A DNA stretch of 64,000 nucleotides from Georgenia subflava (GTDB lineage Bacteria > Actinomycetota > Actinomycetes > Actinomycetales > Actinomycetaceae). Made by a program: the position numbers and the translations under genes. This document shows positions 8,357 to 19,711 of the stretch, piece after piece. The notes beneath the pieces were generated by a model. The model was not told the DNA's origin. It ran no database searches and was given only the letters and a program-made list of their open reading frames with translations. Numbering within the stretch: the stretch's first letter is position 1; the number at the start of each line of letters is the position of its first letter. Location: NCBI RefSeq assembly GCF_009193155.1, contig NZ_VUKD01000003.1, positions 1 through 64,000 on the forward strand, in the 5' to 3' direction.

Positions 8357-9496
8357 ATGATCGACTTCCGATACCACCTCGTCTCCCTCATCGCCGTCTT
8401 CCTGGCGCTCGCCGTCGGGATCGTCCTCGGTGCGGGACCGCTGCGGGACACCATCGGCGACACCCTCACCGGCCAGGTCCAGGACCTGCGTGCGGACCGT
8501 GAGCGGCTGCGCAGCGAGCTCGAGGCCGCGGAGGTCAACGTCACCGAGCGCACCACCTACCTCGAGGCCTCGGCCCCGGTCCTGCTCGAGGACGTGCTCA
8601 CCGACCAGCGGGTGGCGATCGTGACGCTGCCCGGCACCGTGGGCGACGACGTCGAGAACCTGCGTGACCGTCTCGGCCAGTCCGGCGCGGAGGTCGTCGG
8701 CGAGGTCGCCGTCACCGAGGCGTGGACCGACCCCGAGACCGAGTCGTTCCGTCAGACCTTCGCCGGCCAGCTCCTCGGCTACCTCGACCCGGCCCCCGCC
8801 GACGACGCCGGCACCGAGACGATCTTCGGCCACGCACTCGGGCACGCACTGACCGACAGCGAGGGTGAGGACGCGCTCAGCAGCGACGCCGCCACCCTGC
8901 TCGACCTGCTCACCTCGGCAGAGGCGCCGCTCGTCACGCTGACGGCCGAGCCGTCCGCCCCGGCGGACGCCACGGTCCTCGTCGGCCCCAGGCCGGCCGA
9001 GGTGCCCGACGAGGAAGCCGACCCCGACGAGGCTGAGGCCGCCGCCCGTGTGCTCGCCGCCCACGTGGACCTGGCCGAGGCCCTCGCCGCCACCGGCCGC
9101 GGGTCGGTCACCGTCGGCTCCGCCGTCACCGACCTCGACCTCGTCACGGCCCTCCGGGCGGACGAGACGGCCGCGGGCACGGTCACGACCGTCGACTCGG
9201 TCAGCGAGATCACCGCCGCCATCTCCGGCCCGCTGGCCGTCGCCGTCGCGATATCCGGCAGCGTCAACGCCTACGGCTTCCAGACCGGGGCGGAGGAGCC
9301 GGTGCCGCCGCGGGTCGACATCTCCCCGGAACCCGTCGGACCGACGGAGGAGGAGACGGCCGACGGCGCAGAGACCGAGCCGGCCGACGGGGAGACGTCG
9401 GGGGCCGAGCCGGCCGACGGCGAGACGGCGGCCGACGGGGGGGCAGCGGCCGCCGGCGAGCCCGCCACCGGGGAGCAGGCCGACGGTGCGGCATGA
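8357..9496 (+). CDS. steB: SteB/MctB-like membrane protein ('copper transporter' family)
   Basis: A 379-residue protein starting MIDFRYHLVSLIAVFLALAVG, the conserved N-terminal helix of the Rv1698/MctB family, followed by a coiled coil (residues about 35-60) and a presumably periplasmic domain. MctB is described as an outer-membrane copper channel in mycobacteria, while SteB in corynebacteria is a septal partner of SteA. The adjacent steA favours the second role. The last 65 residues are Glu/Ala/Gly/Thr-rich low complexity. The start follows GAGAGAAG. It overlaps the next gene by ATGA. Confidence 0.88.
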   Translation: MIDFRYHLVSLIAVFLALAVGIVLGAGPLRDTIGDTLTGQVQDLRADRERLRSELEAAEVNVTERTTYLEASAPVLLEDVLTDQRVAIVTLPGTVGDDVENLRDRLGQSGAEVVGEVAVTEAWTDPETESFRQTFAGQLLGYLDPAPADDAGTETIFGHALGHALTDSEGEDALSSDAATLLDLLTSAEAPLVTLTAEPSAPADATVLVGPRPAEVPDEEADPDEAEAAARVLAAHVDLAEALAATGRGSVTVGSAVTDLDLVTALRADETAAGTVTTVDSVSEITAAISGPLAVAVAISGSVNAYGFQTGAEEPVPPRVDISPEPVGPTEEETADGAETEPADGETSGAEPADGETAADGGAAAAGEPATGEQADGAA

Positions 9497-10356
9497 GCCG
9501 ACTCGCTGAGCTGATCCCGCCTGCCCTCCTGGGCGCCGCGGCCACGAGCGTGGCCGCGGCGGCGCTCGAGTCCCGCCCGCCCGGCGGCCGAGCACGGTGG
9601 GACCGCACGAACTACGCCGGCCGGACCGTCACGCTGCTCGGGGGTGCAGCCGTCGGGGCCGGTGCCGTGGGGGCGGGCGCCGCGGCGGCCGGGATCTCCG
9701 GCGGTGCGACCGCGCGCACCTGCGCCGCGGGCGCCGTGGCGGCCGCGGCCGGGGCGGCGATGGGGCTCGTCGACGACCTCGGCGAGGACACGACCGCCGA
9801 GCGCACCAAGGGCCTGCGCGGGCACCTCGGCGCCCTCGCCCGGGGCCGGGTGACCACCGGCGCGCTGAAGATCGCCGGCATCGGAGCCGGCGCGCTGCTC
9901 GCCGCCGCCCTGGCCACCCCGCGCCGCTCGGGCCCCGTGCTCCACGCCGCCGAGACGCTCGCCGGAGCGGCGATCGTGGCGGGCACGGCGAACCTGCACA
10001 ACCTCTTCGACCTGCGGCCCGGGCGCGCCCTGAAGGTCGCCACCCTCATCTCCGGCCCGCTCGCCCTGACCGCTCCGAGAGGCTCCGCAGCCGTCGCCGC
10101 GGCAGCTCTCGGGGTGGCCGGGGCCGCCCTGCCCGACGACCTCGGCGAGGTCACCATGCTCGGCGACACAGGCGCCAACGCCGTCGGCGCCCTGGTGGGC
10201 ACCGCACTGGCCGCCCATCCCTCCCGGACGCTGCGGGTGGGCGCGCTGACCGGCGTCGTCGCCCTGACGCTGCTCAGCGAGAAGGTCAGCTTCTCGCGGG
10301 TCATCGAGACCACCGGGGCGCTGTCCCGGCTCGACGCCCTGGGCCGCCGGTCCTGA
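9493..10356 (+). CDS. MraY/WecA-like membrane protein
   Basis: A 287-residue, Ala/Gly-rich multi-pass protein, shorter than MraY or WecA (about 320-360). It keeps motifs of the polyprenyl-phosphate sugar-phosphate transferase family: LVDDLGED, NLHNLFDLRPGRALK (the NLxDGLDGLA position) and MLGDTGANAVGALVG. The family moves a sugar-1-phosphate onto a lipid-phosphate carrier at the membrane. Its place between steB and murJ suggests an envelope role. Whether it is catalytic is unclear, because the protein is short and motif spacing is altered. Confidence 0.75.
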   Translation: MSRLAELIPPALLGAAATSVAAAALESRPPGGRARWDRTNYAGRTVTLLGGAAVGAGAVGAGAAAAGISGGATARTCAAGAVAAAAGAAMGLVDDLGEDTTAERTKGLRGHLGALARGRVTTGALKIAGIGAGALLAAALATPRRSGPVLHAAETLAGAAIVAGTANLHNLFDLRPGRALKVATLISGPLALTAPRGSAAVAAAALGVAGAALPDDLGEVTMLGDTGANAVGALVGTALAAHPSRTLRVGALTGVVALTLLSEKVSFSRVIETTGALSRLDALGRRS

Positions 10357-10357
10357 C

Positions 10358-12001
10358 ATGAGGATCCGCGGGCTGGCGGGCGGGGTCCTGGGCGCCGCCG
10401 GCATGATCGCCGTGCTCACCCTGCTCTCGCGCGCGGTCGGCTTCGTGCGCTGGCTCGTCCAGTCCTGGACGCTGGGCGCCTCCGCCTCCGCGCAGGCCTA
10501 CGAGACGGCGAACCGCATCCCCAACGTCCTCTTCGAGGTCGCCGCCGGCGGGGCGCTGGCCGGCGCCGTCGTGCCCCTGCTGGCCGTCCCGCTCGCGCGG
10601 CACCTGCGGGCCGACGTCGACCGGACCGCCTCGGCGCTGCTCGGGTGGGCGCTGCTCGTCCTGCTCCCGCTGGCCGCGCTCGTCGCCCTCACGGCCGGCC
10701 CGGTCGCCGGGCTGCTCCTCGGCGGCGACGGCGATCCCGCCGTGCGGCAGCTGACCGAGAGGTTCCTGCGGGTCTTCGCGCTCCAGATACCGCTCTACGG
10801 CGTCGGCGTCATCCTCTCCGGGGTGCTCCAGGCGCAGAAGAGGTTCTTCTGGCCGGCGCTCGCGCCGCTGCTGTCCTCGGTGATCGTCATCGGCTCGTAC
10901 GTCGTCTTCGGTGCCCTCGCCGCCGGACGGCAGGACGACCCGGCCGCCCTGGCCACGAGCGCCGTCGCCTGGCTCGCCTGGGGGACCACCGCCGGCGTCG
11001 CGGCGATGAGCCTCTGCCAGCTCCCCGCGGTGCTGCGCACGGGGGTGCGCCTGCGACCGGCCCTGCGCTTCCCGCCCGGCGTGGCCCGGCGCGCCCGGCA
11101 CCTCGCCGCCGCCGGCCTCGGTGCCCTGCTCGCCCAGCAGCTCAGCGTCCTGGTGGTCCTCTACCTCGCCAACACCTACGGCGAGACCGGCACCATCAAC
11201 ATCTACAGCTACGCCCAGGCGGTCTACTTCCTGCCGTACGCCGTGCTGGCCGTGCCCCTGTCCACGGCCGTCTTCCCACGGCTGTCGGAGCGGGCCGGCA
11301 CCGGGGACCGCGGCGGCTTCGCCGTCATGGCCGCCGGCTCCACACGGCTGGTGGTGGCGGCCTCGCTGGTCGGCCTGGCGATCCTGGTCGCCGTCGCCCC
11401 GGCCGCGACGGCGGTGTTCTCCCTGCGTGACGACATGGCCGGCATGACCTCGGCGATCACCTGGTTCGCCCCCGGCATCGTCGGCTACGCCCTGATCTTC
11501 CACCTCAGCCGAGCCCTGTACGCCGTCGACCAGGGGCGCGCCGCCGTCCTGGCGACGGCGACCGGCTGGGGCGTGGTCTCCCTCGCCTCGTGGCTCGGTG
11601 TCCTCGTCCTCGCTCCCGACGGCGGCGACGGGCCCGCCACGCTGACCGCCCTGGCCGCGGCGTCCAGCATCGGCATGGTCGTGGCGGGGCTCCTGCTCCT
11701 CCTCGCGCTGCGGCGCGCCGCCGGGCCGGGCGTCCTGACCGGCATGGCACGCACCATCGGCGTCGCCGGCGCCGGTGCCGTGCTCGGCGCGGTCGGGGGC
11801 CGCCTGGTCGCCGACGCCGCCCTCGACGCGGTGGGGACGGGCCTCGGTGGCGGGGTGGTCGGCGCCCTGGCCGGTGCCCTGGTCGGGGCCGCACTGCCGG
11901 CGGTGGCCGTCACCGTGCTGGACCGGGGCACCTGGCGGGTGCGGGGATGGTCCCACGACGCGTCGCCCCAGGAGCCCGGCGCGACCGCCAGGAAGGGCTG
12001 A
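10358..12001 (+). CDS. murJ: MurJ-like lipid II flippase
   Basis: A 547-residue MVIN/MATE-like integral membrane protein with about 14 helices. The start MRIRGLAGGVLGAAGMIAVL leads into LLSRAVGFVRWLV and YETANRIPNVLFE, conserved first-helix features of the MurJ family that moves lipid II across the membrane. It begins 1 nt after the previous stop. Some actinobacterial MurJ proteins carry a C-terminal kinase-like domain; here the protein ends just after the last helix. Confidence 0.92.
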   Translation: MRIRGLAGGVLGAAGMIAVLTLLSRAVGFVRWLVQSWTLGASASAQAYETANRIPNVLFEVAAGGALAGAVVPLLAVPLARHLRADVDRTASALLGWALLVLLPLAALVALTAGPVAGLLLGGDGDPAVRQLTERFLRVFALQIPLYGVGVILSGVLQAQKRFFWPALAPLLSSVIVIGSYVVFGALAAGRQDDPAALATSAVAWLAWGTTAGVAAMSLCQLPAVLRTGVRLRPALRFPPGVARRARHLAAAGLGALLAQQLSVLVVLYLANTYGETGTINIYSYAQAVYFLPYAVLAVPLSTAVFPRLSERAGTGDRGGFAVMAAGSTRLVVAASLVGLAILVAVAPAATAVFSLRDDMAGMTSAITWFAPGIVGYALIFHLSRALYAVDQGRAAVLATATGWGVVSLASWLGVLVLAPDGGDGPATLTALAAASSIGMVVAGLLLLLALRRAAGPGVLTGMARTIGVAGAGAVLGAVGGRLVADAALDAVGTGLGGGVVGALAGALVGAALPAVAVTVLDRGTWRVRGWSHDASPQEPGATARKG

Positions 12002-12037
12002 GCGATACTGAGGCCTGCCGAAGGGAAGAGGACGAGC

Positions 12038-13198
12038 ATGCGGGTGCTGCAGGTGACCGGGTCGAGCGCCGGGGGCGTCGCACGCCACGCGCGGGAGATC
12101 AGCGCCCTCCTCGCCGCCGGCGAGCAGCCGCCCGGTGCCCTGCCCAGCACGACGTCGACGAGGGTCGTCCTGGCCGGTCCCGCGGAGGTGCTCGCCCCGC
12201 TCGGCCACAAGGGCACCCGCGGCGCCGGCCGGGTCCGCACCGCGGTAGTGGACATCGCCGACCGGCCCCGCCCGCAGGACCTGGCCGCCGTCGCACGGCT
12301 GCGGGGGCTGGCGGCGGGGGCGGACGTCGTCCACGCCCACGGGCTCCGCGCCGGCGCGCTCGCCGCCCTGGCCGTGCGGACCCTGCCGGACCGCCCGAAG
12401 CTGGTCGTCACGCTGCACAACCTCCCCGTCGGCGGCGCGAGGGTGCAGCGCGTCTCCGCCGTCCTCGAGCGCGTCGTGGCTGGCGGTGCCGACGTGGTCC
12501 TCGGCGTCAGCGGCGACCTCGTCGCCCGCATGCGGGACCGCGGCGCCCGCGAGGTGGACCGCGCCCTCGTCCCGGCGCCGGTCCGCCCGCCGGCCGGGGT
12601 CGACGCCGCCACGGTGCGCCGGACGCTCGGGCTGGCCGACGGAGAGCGGCTCGTGCTCACCGTCGCCCGGCTCGCCCCGCAGAAGGGCCTGGGCACCCTG
12701 CTCGAGGCCGCAGCACGCCTCGCCGCCCCCGGGCCCGAGGGCGCCGCCCGTCCGGGCCGTCACGCCGCCGCGACCGCCGGGTGGCGCTGGGTCGTGGTGG
12801 GGGACGGGCCGCTGCGCGCCGAGCTCGACCGGCGCATCCGGGCGGAGGACCTCCCGGTGCTCCTCGCCGGCCGCCGCGACGACGTCCCGGAGCTGCTCGC
12901 CGTCGCCGACGTGGTGGCCTCCACCGCCACGTGGGAGGGCCAGCCCATCGCCGTGCAGGAGGCGCTGCGCGCAGGAGCGGCGGTGGTCGCCACGGACGTC
13001 GGCGGCACGGCCGAGGTCACCGGTGACGCCGCGGTGCTCGTCCCCGGCGGGGACGCCGCCGCGATGGCCGCGGCGGTGCGGGACGTGCTGGCCGACGACG
13101 ACCTGCGCGCCCGCCTGCAGGACGCCGCCCGCGCGCAGGCGGCCCGGCTGCCCGGCCCCGCGGACGTCCTCGCCCAGCTCCACGCCGTCTACTCCTGA
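12038..13198 (+). CDS. GT4 family glycosyltransferase
   Basis: A 386-residue GT-B fold glycosyltransferase of family GT4. The N-terminal half has GSSAGGVARHARE. The C-terminal nucleotide-sugar domain has VARLAPQKGLGTLLEAAARL and the EXnE-like region TWEGQPIAVQEALRAGAAVV. The start follows AAGGGAAGAGGACGAGC. The donor and acceptor are unknown; the place after murJ suggests cell-wall or lipid-linked glycan synthesis. Confidence 0.85.
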   Translation: MRVLQVTGSSAGGVARHAREISALLAAGEQPPGALPSTTSTRVVLAGPAEVLAPLGHKGTRGAGRVRTAVVDIADRPRPQDLAAVARLRGLAAGADVVHAHGLRAGALAALAVRTLPDRPKLVVTLHNLPVGGARVQRVSAVLERVVAGGADVVLGVSGDLVARMRDRGAREVDRALVPAPVRPPAGVDAATVRRTLGLADGERLVLTVARLAPQKGLGTLLEAAARLAAPGPEGAARPGRHAAATAGWRWVVVGDGPLRAELDRRIRAEDLPVLLAGRRDDVPELLAVADVVASTATWEGQPIAVQEALRAGAAVVATDVGGTAEVTGDAAVLVPGGDAAAMAAAVRDVLADDDLRARLQDAARAQAARLPGPADVLAQLHAVYS

Positions 13199-15651
<2,453 letters not shown>

Positions 15652-15666
<15 letters not shown>

Positions 15667-15755
15667 GCAAGCCAGGCGACTGGCTGCGCTGGGCTGGGCA
15701 GGCGACTGGCTGCGCTGGGCTGGGCAGGCGACTGGCTGCGCTGGCCTGCGTCGGC
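15652..15755. repeat. 26-bp tandem repeat, four units
   Basis: The core GACTGGCTGCGCTG begins at 15652, 15678, 15704 and 15730, exactly 26 bp apart. Units 2 and 3 are identical; unit 4 diverges at its end. Unit 1 is the coding 3' end of the NUDIX gene including its stop codon, so the array looks like repeated duplication of a gene terminus. Confidence 0.95.
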
Positions 15756-15802
15756 GAGGTCGCTGATGTGGTCGCCATAGCAACCACTTCAGCGACCTCG
15801 CC
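15753..15802. repeat. 20-bp inverted repeat (hairpin)
   Basis: The arms 15753-15772 and 15783-15802 pair with one mismatch around a 10-nt loop. No T-run follows. It may terminate pyrG-NUDIX transcription or be a dispersed palindromic element. It directly abuts the 26-bp array. Confidence 0.85.
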
Positions 15803-15917
15803 GGCTGCGGATGCCGCCTGCGCCGGGCTGGCAGCTACGGGTGCGAGACACCCGAGCGGGGCTCAAGACCGCTCCCGGCGAAGGTGGTCTGTCACCCGTG
15901 GATGATTCGATCGGTCC

Positions 15918-16745
15918 ATGAGCACCCAACGCATCCTGCTCACCAGCGGAACTGGCACTATCGGCCGACGGGTGGTGAACCAGCTCCGCGCCCGCGGGTC
16001 CGAGGTCGCGGTCGCGTCCCGCACGGGCCCCGTGCGCTTCGACTGGACGGACCCGGACACGTGGGACGCAGCCCTGACAGGTTGCCGGACCGTGTTCCTG
16101 CTGGCGCCGGACGGCGTCGAGGTGGACCCGCGGTTCGTCGGCCGCGCCGTCGAGCAGGGCGCGAGACGTCTCGTGCTGCTGTCGAGCAAGGCCATCGACG
16201 TCATGGGCGACCAGCGCCTGCTCGACGCCGAGGCAACCGTCAAGGCCGCCGGCGTGGGCTGGACCGTCGTGCGCGCGGACTGGCTCGACCAGAACTTCGA
16301 CGAGGGCTTCCTGCGGGACGCGGTGGCCGGTGGCGAGGTCGTGCTCCCGCTGGGCGACGTGCGCCAGACCCTCAACGACGCCGACGACGTCGCCGCCGTC
16401 GCGGTCGCGGCGCTGACCGAGGAGGGCCACGAGGGCCGCACGTACGAGCTGAGCGGGCCGGAGGCCCTGAGCTTCGGCGAGGCGGTCGGGATCGTCGCCG
16501 AGGCCGTGGGCAGGCCGGTTCGGTACCAGGGCGACGCCGAGGCCTACGTCGACGTCATGACCGGGCTGGGGCGGGACCGCGCGGAGGTGCTCGCGGAGGT
16601 CGCTGCCTTCGACGCGCTGCGCCGGAGCGGTGACGCGGTGGCGGACGACACGGTCGAGCGGGTCACCGGCCGCCGACCGAAGGACTTCCGGACCTACGCC
16701 GCCGAGGCGGCCGCGGCCGGCGCGTGGGACTCCGAGCGGGAGTAG
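15918..16745 (+). CDS. NmrA-like NAD(P)-binding protein
   Basis: A 275-residue short-chain dehydrogenase-like protein of the NmrA/HSCARG group. The N-terminal dinucleotide loop is TSGTGTIGRRVV (G-x-G-x-x-G), followed by LLSSKAIDV and a substrate-pocket half typical of atypical SDRs. The canonical YxxxK is absent, so a redox-sensing or quinone-reductase role is as likely as catalysis. No ribosome-binding site is visible; TTCGAT lies 6 nt before the ATG. Its last 52 bp overlap the convergent ctaA gene. Confidence 0.85.
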   Translation: MSTQRILLTSGTGTIGRRVVNQLRARGSEVAVASRTGPVRFDWTDPDTWDAALTGCRTVFLLAPDGVEVDPRFVGRAVEQGARRLVLLSSKAIDVMGDQRLLDAEATVKAAGVGWTVVRADWLDQNFDEGFLRDAVAGGEVVLPLGDVRQTLNDADDVAAVAVAALTEEGHEGRTYELSGPEALSFGEAVGIVAEAVGRPVRYQGDAEAYVDVMTGLGRDRAEVLAEVAAFDALRRSGDAVADDTVERVTGRRPKDFRTYAAEAAAAGAWDSERE

Positions 16746-17710
16746 AGGCCGCTGCAGGCGAACGTCGCCGTGGTCACGACCAGCGCGGCGCCGAGCATGT
16801 GCAGACCGACCAGCACCTCGGGCAGCCCGGTGAAGTACTGCGTGTAGCCGATCACGCCCTCGGCAAGGGTGACGGCCAGCAGCCACCACCACGCTCGACG
16901 GGCGCCGTCGAGGCTCGGGTCCGTGCGCCGACGCAGCAGCAGCACGGCGCCGGCCACGGCGACGGCGACGAACAGCCACACCGACAGGGCGTGCGCGCGG
17001 GTGACGATCAGCGGGTCGAGCGCGTAGCGGAACGCCGCGTCCTCGTCGCCGGAGTGCGGACCCGTGCCCGTGACGACCGTCCCCAGCGCCACCATCAGCG
17101 CGGCGAGCGTCGCGAGCAGCCAGGGCAGGACGCGGGCCGGCCCTGCCAGCAGCGGGCGCGCGGGCCCGTCGGCCGAGCGCAGCCGCACCAGCAGGTACGC
17201 GGAGACCGCGACCAGCGCGAGAGAGATCAGCATGTGCGAGCCGACGATCGCCGGGTGGAGGTCCACCCAGACGGTGATCCCGCCGATGACGGCCTGCAGC
17301 GCGATGCCGCCGAGGACCACCCAGGCAAGAGCCTTCACACCCCCGGGCCGGGAGGCGACCGGCTCGCGCCGGTACACGGCCCACAGCAGCGCCACGGCGA
17401 TGACGGTGAGCACGCCCGTGATCGTGCGGTTGCCGAACTCGATGTACGGGTGGATCGACGTCGCCTCGTGGAAGACCGGCGTGAACGAGCCCGGCTCGCA
17501 CATCGGCCACTCCGAGCAGCCGAGCCCCGAGCCCGTCAGACGCACGGCGCCGCCGGTGACGATGATGCCGATCTGGGCGATCAGGTTGGCCACGGCCAGG
17601 CCCCACGTGAGCCGGTCGACCCGGGCGGTGCCGGCGTGGCCGCCGGGCGGACGTCCGGGGCTGTCCGGTCCGGGTTCCCTGCGGTGGGCGGCGTCGGTCG
17701 TGGTGCTCAC
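16694..17710 (-). CDS. ctaA: heme A synthase (CtaA/COX15)
   Basis: A 338-residue, eight-helix membrane protein that converts heme O to heme A for aa3-type oxidase. Family features include GGAVRLTGSGLGCSEWP, HEATSIHPYIEFGNR, GSHMLISL, RAHALSV and GLHMLGAALV with the heme-ligand histidines. GTG 17710 (MSTTTDAAH) starts it. A Pro/Gly-rich N-tail precedes the first helix. ctaB is not in the window. Its 3' end overlaps the NmrA-like gene by 52 bp, so both ends are coding on opposite strands. Confidence 0.93.
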   Translation of the reverse strand: MSTTTDAAHRREPGPDSPGRPPGGHAGTARVDRLTWGLAVANLIAQIGIIVTGGAVRLTGSGLGCSEWPMCEPGSFTPVFHEATSIHPYIEFGNRTITGVLTVIAVALLWAVYRREPVASRPGGVKALAWVVLGGIALQAVIGGITVWVDLHPAIVGSHMLISLALVAVSAYLLVRLRSADGPARPLLAGPARVLPWLLATLAALMVALGTVVTGTGPHSGDEDAAFRYALDPLIVTRAHALSVWLFVAVAVAGAVLLLRRRTDPSLDGARRAWWWLLAVTLAEGVIGYTQYFTGLPEVLVGLHMLGAALVVTTATFACSGLYSRSESHAPAAAASAA

Positions 17711-17879
17711 AGGCTCAAGGGTACGTCGGCCACCCCGCGCGCCGGTGGTCCCGGTGCGGCCCCTCCGGTGTGGTCTCGGTCCCACCGGAGGAGCCACGCG
17801 CGGGCCGCGGTCGGGCCCGCCCGCGTGAACCGTGCCGACGCCGGCGCGCCCTCCGGGACCTCGTGGACGGATCGGCCTT

Positions 17880-18665
17880 CTAGTCCCAGCGGAAGAACCG
17901 GGCCGCGAGCCAGGTGCCGGCCGCGGCCCAGACCGCCAGCACGGCCACCGCGGCCAGGTCGAGGACGCCGGTGGTGGCCAGCGTGCGCAGTCCCTCGCCC
18001 AGGGCGCCCGAGGGGAGCAGGAACACGATCGTCGGCAGCGGTCCGGGCAGCGTCGACACCGGGAGCAGGAGCCCGCCGCCGGCCGCCATCAGCACCCACA
18101 GGAGGTTGGCGACGGCGAGCACGGCCTCCGGGCGCAGGGTGCCGCCCACGAGCATCGCCAGCGCGACGAACGCCGCCGCGCCGAGCAGCATGAGCAGGAC
18201 GACGCCCAGCACCAGTCCCAGGCCGCCGTGGGGCCGCCAGCCGAGGACCGCTGCGACGACGACCAGCACGATCGTCTGGACGGCGAGCACGCACAGCACC
18301 GCGCCCACCTTGCCCGCCAGCAGGCCGCGCGGGCCCAGGGGAGTGGTGGCCAGCATGCGCAGCACGCCCCAGCGGCGGTCGAACGCGACGGCGATCGCCT
18401 GGGAGGTGAAACCGGTCGAGGCCACGGCCAGGGCCAGCACCCCGGCGAGCGCGGCCGGGGGCCGCTCGGCACCGGGCAGGTCGACCACGTCGGTGCGCAC
18501 CAGCACGACCAGCGCGATGAGCGGGAGGACGAAGGTCAGCAGCAGCTGCTCGCCGTTGCGCAGCACGGCGGCGGTCTCGAACCGGGTCTGCGCCAGCACA
18601 CGACGCAGGACCACGCCGCGGCCGGCGGCCGGGCGGGACGCTCGGGTGGTGGTCGGCGTGGTCAT
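17880..18665 (-). CDS. ABC-2 type transporter permease
   Basis: A 261-residue permease with about six helices, of the ABC-2 exporter type. DRRWGVLRMLATTPLGPRGL is a typical cytoplasmic loop before helix 3, and LPSGALGEGLRTL precedes the last helix. The ATG overlaps the ATPase stop by 4 bp (ATGA), so the two are one unit. The pair sits between ctaA and sufR, a conserved actinobacterial neighbourhood, but the substrate is unknown. The 169 bp between its stop and ctaA hold nothing recognisable. Confidence 0.87.
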   Translation of the reverse strand: MTTPTTTRASRPAAGRGVVLRRVLAQTRFETAAVLRNGEQLLLTFVLPLIALVVLVRTDVVDLPGAERPPAALAGVLALAVASTGFTSQAIAVAFDRRWGVLRMLATTPLGPRGLLAGKVGAVLCVLAVQTIVLVVVAAVLGWRPHGGLGLVLGVVLLMLLGAAAFVALAMLVGGTLRPEAVLAVANLLWVLMAAGGGLLLPVSTLPGPLPTIVFLLPSGALGEGLRTLATTGVLDLAAVAVLAVWAAAGTWLAARFFRWD

Positions 18666-19699
18666 GACGGCTCCTCGGCCTCGCGCAGCGCACGTCCGGT
18701 CAGGTCCAGGAACGTGTCCTCCAGGGTGCGCCGGTGCCAGGACACGTCCGCGTCGCCGTGCCCGGTCGCGGCCAGCGCGGAGGCCACGACGGCGAGCGTG
18801 CCGGCGTCGAGCCCGCGTCCACCGGCGTCGGCGGTCGAGACCTCCACCCACTCCGGGCCGGTCCGTACGGTCAGCGTCCGGTGCCCGGCCAGCACCGTGG
18901 CGAGCGCGTCGCCGACCTCGGCCACGGAGCCGGCCGGCGCCGGGGACACGCGAACCTGGGTCCCGCCGGTCAGCTCGGCCGGGGAGCCCTCGGCGATGAC
19001 CCGGCCGGCGTCGATGATCACCACGTGGTCGGCGAGCTCCTCGGCCTCCGTCATCAGGTGGGTCGTCAGCACCAGCGACGTGCCGGCGGACCGCAGCTCG
19101 CGCAGCAGCTCCCACACCGCCAGCCTGGACTGCGGGTCCAGCCCGGCCGAGGGCTCGTCCAGGAAGACCAGCTCCGGCCGGCCGACCACCGCGCCGGCCA
19201 GGGCGAGGCGCTGGCGCTGACCGCCGGAGAGCTGGCGCACCCGGGTGCCGGCGACGTCGGAGAGCCCGAGCCGGGCGAGGAGCGCCGTCGGGTCGAGCGG
19301 GTCCGCGTGCAGCCGGGCCAGGTGGCCGAGGACGGCGCCGGCCCGCGGTGCCATGGGCAGCCCGCCGTCCTGCAGCATGACGCCGACCCGCTCGCGCAGC
19401 TCGGCGTCGGCGCCCCGTGCCGCCCGGTCGAGCCCGAGGACCTCGATCGTGCCGCCGTCGGGGCGCCGCAGGCCCTCGCAGCACTCGATGGTCGTCGTCT
19501 TCCCGGCCCCGTTGGGGCCGAGGACGGCGGTGAGCTCGCCGCGCCGGGCGGTCAGCGAGAGCTCACGGACCACCTCGCGGTTACCGTAGGACTTGCGCAG
19601 GCCGCGCACGGCGAGCGCGGTCCCGGCGGTGGTGGCGCCCGCGGGCTCGGCACCGCGCGCGGCGCCTGCCGTCGGGACGGCGTCGTGGGGAAGTGGCAC
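18662..19699 (-). CDS. ABC transporter ATP-binding protein
   Basis: A 345-residue ATPase pairing with the downstream permease. Walker A is GPNGAGKTTT, the signature is LSGGQRQRLALAGA, Walker B is LVFLDEPSAGLDP, and the switch is TTHLMTEAEELADH. The last 100 residues form the regulatory extension common in ABC-2 drug/antibiotic exporter ATPases. GTG 19699 is preferred because TACGCT lies exactly 6 nt upstream; GTG 19705 is in frame and possible. It is divergent from sufR. Confidence 0.92.
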   Translation of the reverse strand: MPLPHDAVPTAGAARGAEPAGATTAGTALAVRGLRKSYGNREVVRELSLTARRGELTAVLGPNGAGKTTTIECCEGLRRPDGGTIEVLGLDRAARGADAELRERVGVMLQDGGLPMAPRAGAVLGHLARLHADPLDPTALLARLGLSDVAGTRVRQLSGGQRQRLALAGAVVGRPELVFLDEPSAGLDPQSRLAVWELLRELRSAGTSLVLTTHLMTEAEELADHVVIIDAGRVIAEGSPAELTGGTQVRVSPAPAGSVAEVGDALATVLAGHRTLTVRTGPEWVEVSTADAGGRGLDAGTLAVVASALAATGHGDADVSWHRRTLEDTFLDLTGRALREAEEPS

Positions 19700-19705
19700 G
19701 CCCAC

Positions 19706-19711
19706 AGCGTA
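19706..19711 (-). promoter_or_regulatory. -10 hexamer for the ABC ATPase gene
   Basis: TACGCT on the minus strand is separated by 6 nt from GTG 19699, the spacing expected for a leaderless transcript. Confidence 0.45.

Noticed and set aside
15838-15917. tRNA-like hairpin (CGGGTG/CACCCG) before the NmrA-like gene
   Set aside because: There is no anticodon arm or T-loop (GGTTCGAnTCC) in the right place.
16724-18193. 489-residue plus-strand frame opposite ctaA and the ABC permease
   Set aside because: It is an antisense shadow of high-GC genes; the minus-strand products have clear motifs.
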